Shown here piece by piece: positions 44,165 to 48,477 of a DNA stretch of 48,477 bases. The stretch's first letter is position 1. The number at the start of each line of letters is the position of its first letter. Made by a program: the position numbers and the translations under genes. The notes under the pieces are model-generated. The model made no database searches. It was not told the DNA's origin and saw nothing but the letters and a program-made list of their open reading frames with translations. Source of the DNA: Dyadobacter psychrotolerans (lineage in GTDB: Bacteria > Bacteroidota > Bacteroidia > Cytophagales > Spirosomataceae); contig NZ_SMFL01000027.1 of the NCBI RefSeq assembly GCF_004349265.1, positions 1 to 48,477 on the forward strand. The letters are read 5' to 3'.

Positions 44165-44377
44165 ATGGAGAGACTACCAGAATTCGTTAAACAAAAAAGA
44201 AAGCAAGCCCAATTGACTCAGGAAGATCTGGCGTCCAGGGCTGGAGTCGCACTCACGGTAATCCGGAAGATCGAGCAGGACAAAGGCAACCTGAATCTTG
44301 AAAAGGTCAATCAGGTACTCCGCATGTTCGGACATGAGCTAGCCCCTGTAAATAGTAAAAATCTGAACATAAATTAG
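44165..44377 (+). CDS. HipB-like XRE-family transcriptional regulator (70 aa)
   Basis: A 70-residue single-domain HTH protein. The HTH spans about residues 9-60: VKQKRKQAQLTQEDLASRAG, VALTVIRKIEQDKGNLNLEK, NQVLRMFGHELAPV. The last segment is typical of HipB antitoxins. HipB normally represses its operon and is followed by the kinase toxin HipA, but no hipA is found after it; the next sequence is a decayed minus-strand gene. It is likely an orphan antitoxin-like repressor that controls itself through the three palindromes upstream. Confidence 0.82.
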   Translation: MERLPEFVKQKRKQAQLTQEDLASRAGVALTVIRKIEQDKGNLNLEKVNQVLRMFGHELAPVNSKNLNIN

Positions 44378-44419
44378 TAAACAAACATCAAAATGCGGAA
44401 ATAATACTCAACTTTATTC

Positions 44420-44722
44420 CTAGCGCGCTACAAAAATGTTGTATTTAACGGCTCTTTGCAGCCTACCTTCCTGACCGATGAACGGACCGTCGCGTGTAAA
44501 AAATAACTTTTCACCGTCATCAAGCATCGCTGATTAGCGCTCATTAGAGAATGGGCTGAGACGTCCGGCAAAAAAAGGGATCTGATCCCAGGCAGTGCGG
44601 GGCAGAATGCTGGTCATGAACGCATCAGTGATAAGGGCTGCTAAAAACAAATCGGCAGTCCAACTTTGTAAGTTGCTTGCCAATAACTGGATCAGATTGC
44701 ATAACAGTTGATTATTTGTCAC
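44420..44722 (-). pseudogene. Gene with an internal stop, family unknown
   Basis: One minus frame is open from before 44722 to 44534 (NNQLLCNLIQLLASNLQSW, then TSILPRTAWDQIPFFAGRLS), meets a single TAA, and stays protein-like in the same frame (MLDDGEKLFFTRDGPFIGQE, GRLQRAVKYNIFVAR) to a final TAG at 44420-44422. The sense on both sides of one stop suggests a recently inactivated gene. The upstream start is unclear and a further frameshift is likely near 44725. The family is not recognised. It follows the large membrane protein gene on the same strand. Confidence 0.45.
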
Positions 44723-44831
44723 AAAGCTACCTACACCATATACGCGATCTGCGAACGAACACGTTCCACTAAACCATTTACACCTATTGCTGCATTCGAA
44801 AAGCGATTCACACTATAAATTCAGATGCAGA

Positions 44832-46529
44832 TCATTGAAGCGTATAACCCTTGTCTGCAATAAGCGATTTGTCAAGCCTGTAAAAAGTTTTTTGCCCATT
44901 ATTTGCCACGTCTAAAACACCAAGATCATAGGTCCCAGTCGTAAGATCATCTTGACGAAATAATGTGTTGAAACCCGGCTTGAAATAATGTCCAGCAGTC
45001 AGAATTTGTTTACGCGCTTCAACTTTGGGATTTGCGCATGCCAAATGAAAGACTCCAGTATCGCGATTCTTTAAGATAAGAAAGCGGTCCACAGAAAGCG
45101 GTTTGCGCTGTGGAAAAGCATTGCTGGCTACATAGGAATACGTCAGTTTTTCCACTCCGTTACGGACAGCTCTTTCCACGCGCCAATCTTCTACGTAGAG
45201 CTGGTTATTCAGACCCGTCTTTACAGGGGCTCGGAACATAGAATCCAGTTGATACCGCTCGACAATCGCATCTGGCAGCTTAAAAAAGCCCTTTTCGTAC
45301 CCTGGGTTCAAATAGAATGCTCCGTTTTTTGTAATTGTCTCTTCGACCGACAACATGTTCCGGTTGTGTTTCCAGTTGTAGACATCAGCTAGATAGGTCG
45401 TTCTCCTGTTTGCGACTATCCCCGTGAATTTGTAATAGGAATACAAGCAGTAAAACACGCTCAGTAGCGTGACAGTGTAAAAGACAGTTTGCCTGCGAAA
45501 AAGACGGGTGTATTGCAGTAACAAAACGTAAAAGATAACTGTGGACAATGAGGCATAAATCTGGAACCGGCTGGCTAACGTACTGCCTGCCCAAGACCTG
45601 AATAAGGCTATTACTGAGCTCGTAAGCAGGATAAACACAAACAAAGCAAGCAATTCCGCTGTCCCAGGCCTTATCTTAGTGAGCTTGTTGAAGTGAAACC
45701 CTATGGCTTGCCACATAACATATAACAGGAAGCACACGATAATAGCCCCCCAGACGAATGATGAAAACAATGGAAATGCCCAAAGTGACATTGAAGAGCC
45801 GATTAGACCAAAAAGTGACTGAAAAAAGAGGGTTAAATTCTTGGGAAGCTGGACTGCCTGTCCTGATTCGTATCCTGCGAGATAAATTACGAGACACAGC
45901 ACCATGAAAGCACCTGAAATAATTGCAGGTTTGATATCTTTGAAAATTAGAAAATATACTATGATTGCAGGAAAGGAGAGAATGCCGTTCCCATGCGTAA
46001 ATGTGGCTAATAAACAGCAAAGCATTGCCCCAAACAATGTCATGTTAGTACGTTGTGATGCCAGAATGACAGCGGTGGCAGTAAAAGCCGTTAGAAATGA
46101 GTGCTGCATCCCAGTTAACGCCCAACCGGAAATTTCATAATATAGCGGCTGAAAATAAAGGAATGCGGCCGGTATAAAATAATATAATGGCAACTTGGTC
46201 TTCCGGTACTGCAGGTAAATGAAGTAAAATATATATGTAACATTCAACGACACCAAGGCAATATAAAAACGAAAGTTTAGACAACCAATAAGCTTGTATT
46301 GAATCAAAGCAATAAGTCGCGGCACAACCGCTTTGTGGTCATTGAATGTCCGAAAAAGTTCGGTTACAAGGTCTTTGAAACCAATTTCGCCTTCCGCTAC
46401 TGCTTCTATGAACTGAATCAATAGGAAGTCATCTTGGTAAGGAAAGTTTACGGAATAATAGTGATTGTACAATATATAGTTGAAGATGACAAGACAAATA
46501 CAGATAGCTGGAAGAAAACGTAACTTCAT
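44832..46529 (-). CDS. Large polytopic membrane protein, GT-C glycosyltransferase-like
   Basis: A 565-residue inner-membrane protein with about 11 helices in residues 1-390 and a soluble 175-residue C-terminal domain. The first outer loop has NFPYQDDFLL, an acidic pair where GT-C glycosyltransferases keep the catalytic Asp, and the length and layout (many helices, then a periplasmic domain) fit that fold. Such enzymes move sugars from polyprenyl-phosphate to glycans or proteins. The ATG at 46529 is chosen because it starts the first membrane helix; one 35 codons upstream would add a non-typical leader. Stands alone in accessory DNA. Exact activity unknown. Confidence 0.65.
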   Translation of the reverse strand: MKLRFLPAICICLVIFNYILYNHYYSVNFPYQDDFLLIQFIEAVAEGEIGFKDLVTELFRTFNDHKAVVPRLIALIQYKLIGCLNFRFYIALVSLNVTYIFYFIYLQYRKTKLPLYYFIPAAFLYFQPLYYEISGWALTGMQHSFLTAFTATAVILASQRTNMTLFGAMLCCLLATFTHGNGILSFPAIIVYFLIFKDIKPAIISGAFMVLCLVIYLAGYESGQAVQLPKNLTLFFQSLFGLIGSSMSLWAFPLFSSFVWGAIIVCFLLYVMWQAIGFHFNKLTKIRPGTAELLALFVFILLTSSVIALFRSWAGSTLASRFQIYASLSTVIFYVLLLQYTRLFRRQTVFYTVTLLSVFYCLYSYYKFTGIVANRRTTYLADVYNWKHNRNMLSVEETITKNGAFYLNPGYEKGFFKLPDAIVERYQLDSMFRAPVKTGLNNQLYVEDWRVERAVRNGVEKLTYSYVASNAFPQRKPLSVDRFLILKNRDTGVFHLACANPKVEARKQILTAGHYFKPGFNTLFRQDDLTTGTYDLGVLDVANNGQKTFYRLDKSLIADKGYTLQ

Positions 46530-47971
46530 AAACGAACTGTTAAATAAACGATCTTGGCAAAATTCACTGGACGATGGTTTGCCTAAAACAATAGATATGA
46601 CGTGAAAAGAAATCGGCATGCTCACGGGTAGCACGGCACAAGTCTTTTAAGGCTTTAACAGCAGATCATGTCTACAGCAAGTATCCACCAATCAACAACA
46701 AACTCTTGAAGCATCACAATAAGATGCAATTTCCCCTATTAAAAGAACTCTTCAATGGTCCTGCTTTACTACGGAAGCGCACTATTATATTAATCAACGG
46801 GTCATTCTCACCTGTTTTAAAAACTTACACCAACTTGCACTTATTCATCCGACAGCTCATTTTGAAATTCTCTGTAAACACTTCAAAACCTAGGATAGAG
46901 TTCGCATACATGATCTGACCGAGTGGAGCCACCAGGACAAAAAAGCCAAAGAGCAGATCCGTGTTTTCCAACAACCAAAGAAAAAAGGGTTGTTGCGGCA
47001 GGCTGACTCAGCCCTATCAGAAGCAGCCGAAAAGCGGAGTTCCGGGTTTTGCATGTAAAAGTTATGTTAGGAACAAACATTACTGTAATATTACTTATTT
47101 TCCTGATTTTTAGCCATGGAATTCCCAAGGTCATCTATCTTTTGGCTTTCCAAACCTTCTTTGTCCTGAAGTGAATCCTTAGCCTTATAAAGCAGATTTA
47201 AACCGCTTCTGCTTGAAGATTTGCAAAAGAAAACTAAACTTCAATGGTACCTCAAGATTTGCCAAGAAAACCACCTTCATTACTCAGATCGAATCTAAAA
47301 AGAATTGTTAGAGATCATACACTCGTGATCTCTATATCTTGAAGCATCCATAATAGTTCTATTAATGCCTTAAAAAGATTATTCTCGTTTCTGCAATTTA
47401 GACTACACTACTAATCTAAATTAGGCTTTATCAACAATGTCCCATTGCAGATAAACACTGTTTCAATGGTGACAATATAAATTTACGTCAGCCTACTTAA
47501 AATTCAAATACACTTTGTTTTTTTCATTGAAATTTGATGAATAACTCCCTAAAAATCCATTAAAACCACTGGGGCTTATTAAATAAGTTTTTTTTACTAT
47601 TCGTGGGTCTGGCATAAGCCTTTCTCTAGGAGGGCATTGACGGTTCAAAACTATCAATTGCGCATAGGAACCGTGATCTCGGCGAAAACAGATCTTTTGA
47701 TTTCGAGCTATAATCCATTTCTGTATTATGTTGTATATGTTAACTCTTTCAAAAAAAATATAAACTTGTAACAATAGAAGATTAAGGTATGCATTCAAAT
47801 AAAAAAAGTTAAAAAATTTCCACAGCAAAGGTTGACATCTGCTGCAAAACGGCTGTTCAATGTTTCATGTAGCAATAAACACCGAATTGTTGACCTAGTC
47901 ATGAAAGTCTCAACCTCCGTTATCGCTCGGTTACCTAGCAGTCAACAAATACATCAAGTATTGCCAAAAGC
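46530..47971. other. Long stretch without an intact gene
   Basis: No intact gene is supported. A plus-strand frame at about 46905-47059 looks protein-like (HDLTEWSHQDKKAKEQIRVF, then QADSALSEAAEKR) but has no start and is probably a remnant. A 111-codon minus frame at 47493-47828 is rich in Phe, Tyr and Asn because of low GC content and is not believed. Confidence 0.45.
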
Positions 47972-48130
47972 TTAATTACTAAATGTAATAAACCATTCAA
48001 CACTAGCTGCTCCAACAGTAACCCAGTCAGGATTTCCACGAAGTAGTCCTTCCATTTTCTTAGTGGTTTCGGTCTTGCGATATAGAAACCCTATTAGTTT
48101 ATTAAACCGTACCGCAGTCATATTCGTCAT
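47972..48130 (-). CDS. Possible small protein or fragment (52 aa)
   Basis: An ATG frame reads MTNMTAVRFNKLIGFLYRKT and ends with NPDWVTVGAASVEWFITFSN. Upstream codons remain open (NRLRNGDYG), so it may be the end of a longer gene. It lies next to the insertion of the IS66-like element. No family is recognised. Confidence 0.3.
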   Translation of the reverse strand: MTNMTAVRFNKLIGFLYRKTETTKKMEGLLRGNPDWVTVGAASVEWFITFSN

Positions 48131-48192
48131 ACCGTAGTCCCCATTCCGCAAGCGATTTTTCTTGTTTGTGAATGTACAGTAAGCATCCTATG

Positions 48193-48243
48193 AACCACAT
48201 ATTTCTTAAGAGAAACGTGGTTTTTACTTTTGACTTAAAAACC
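48193..48243 (+). promoter_or_regulatory. Overlapping alternative hairpins in the IS66 leader
   Basis: AACCAC (48193-48198) can pair with GTGGTT (48217-48222), while GGTTTTT (48219-48225) can pair with AAAAACC (48237-48243) right before the ATG at 48251. Both use GGTT at 48219-48222, so only one can form at a time. This could tune translation of the first gene or protect the element from outside transcription. Confidence 0.35.
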
Positions 48244-48250
48244 AATCAAA

Positions 48251-48477
48251 ATGGATCAGTCGGAAGAGATGTTCAAATTAGTAAGGGAATGGCGTAAAAG
48301 TGGGCTAACCCAGAGTGAATTTTGCAAGCCACATGGCATCACGGTAGCCAAATTTGGTTACTGGGCGGGAAAAGAAAAGTTGGCCGCGCGGTTGCCTGTC
48401 GAAAAGGTAGGTGGCTTTGTTCAGATATCAGGCCAACAATCCGCATCAAATGATTCTTGCCAGATTGTCTACCCAAA
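48251..48477 (+). CDS. tnpA: IS66-family accessory protein TnpA (partial)
   Basis: The first gene of an IS66-type element, cut by the window edge after about 75 residues. The N-terminus MDQSEEMFKLVREWRKSGLT followed by QSEFCKPHGITVAKFGYW is the HTH segment of IS66 TnpA-like proteins, which help the TnpC transposase but are not catalytic. It starts with ATG 72 bases inside the terminal repeat. There is no stop in the visible part. Confidence 0.8.
   Translation, partial: MDQSEEMFKLVREWRKSGLTQSEFCKPHGITVAKFGYWAGKEKLAARLPVEKVGGFVQISGQQSASNDSCQIVYP

Larger units (their letters stand above)
48179..48477 (+). mobile_element. Left end of an IS66-family insertion sequence (partial)
   Basis: The terminal bases GTAAGCATCC at 48179-48188 match the GTAAGCGNCC-type end of IS66 elements (one difference), and the first gene follows 72 bases in. 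The eight bases before it (AATGTACA, 48171-48178) would be one copy of the usual 8-base target duplication; the other copy lies outside the window. The tnpB and tnpC genes and the right end are beyond the edge. Confidence 0.72.

Noticed and set aside
44165..44722. HipBA toxin-antitoxin operon
   Set aside because: Only the HipB-like part is present; none of the three plus frames after it shows a HipA motif.
46706..46918. 70-codon plus frame
   Set aside because: Low-complexity helical text from AT-rich DNA, no start context, no family.
47493..47828. 111-codon minus frame
   Set aside because: Dominated by Phe, Tyr, Asn and Lys from AT-rich DNA; no domain recognised.

Overview
The window reads as a chromosomal segment of a Bacteroidota bacterium, most likely a Cytophagales-type soil or plant organism resembling Dyadobacter or Spirosoma (inference). 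The evidence is a SusC/SusD pair, a hybrid two-component regulator, TANNTTTG-type -7 boxes, no Shine-Dalgarno sequences before the starts, many small lipoproteins, and a PadR plus FtsX-type permease pair.

Layout. 1-640: the edge of an insertion-sequence transposase gene read in two frames, then a gene fragment. 1416-13265: a compact fructan utilisation locus. It holds a hybrid two-component regulator with a periplasmic sugar-binding sensor, a sugar-porter MFS permease, a PfkB fructokinase, SusC, SusD and a secreted GH32 fructanase. TGTATCAAA repeats lie before the operon and once before susD. 13344-20700: a decayed quinone-reductase-like gene, a small zinc-ribbon protein, an FtsX/MacB-type permease with its PadR regulator, and secreted or lipoprotein genes including a Kelch-like one. 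21023-23557: a TPR/HisKA_2 histidine kinase with a LytTR response regulator. 24133-25332: an ECF sigma factor with a likely membrane anti-sigma protein, ending at a perfect bidirectional terminator.

25434-39598 (all on the minus strand) is the most unusual part. It is a eukaryotic-like phospho-signalling block read from high to low coordinates: FHA plus zinc ribbon, an acidic single-pass membrane protein, zinc ribbon plus FHA, tail-anchored PP2C phosphatase, secreted WG-repeat protein, transmembrane Ser/Thr kinase, two tandem secreted MORN-repeat proteins, a DUF1566-like lipoprotein, an RCC1/vWD lipoprotein, and a secreted caspase-like protease. The WG and both MORN proteins share an N-terminal three-cysteine module. 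A plausible working model (inference) is that the kinase and phosphatase set a phosphorylation state read by the FHA proteins, while the repeat proteins and the caspase act in the envelope.

40117-48477 is an accessory, decaying region. It has a 40-residue-repeat protein, two immunity-like small genes, several pseudogenes, an orphan HipB-like repressor behind three palindromes, a large GT-C-like membrane protein, and at the right edge the left end of an IS66-family element with its tnpA-like first gene. No tRNA, rRNA or CRISPR array was seen.
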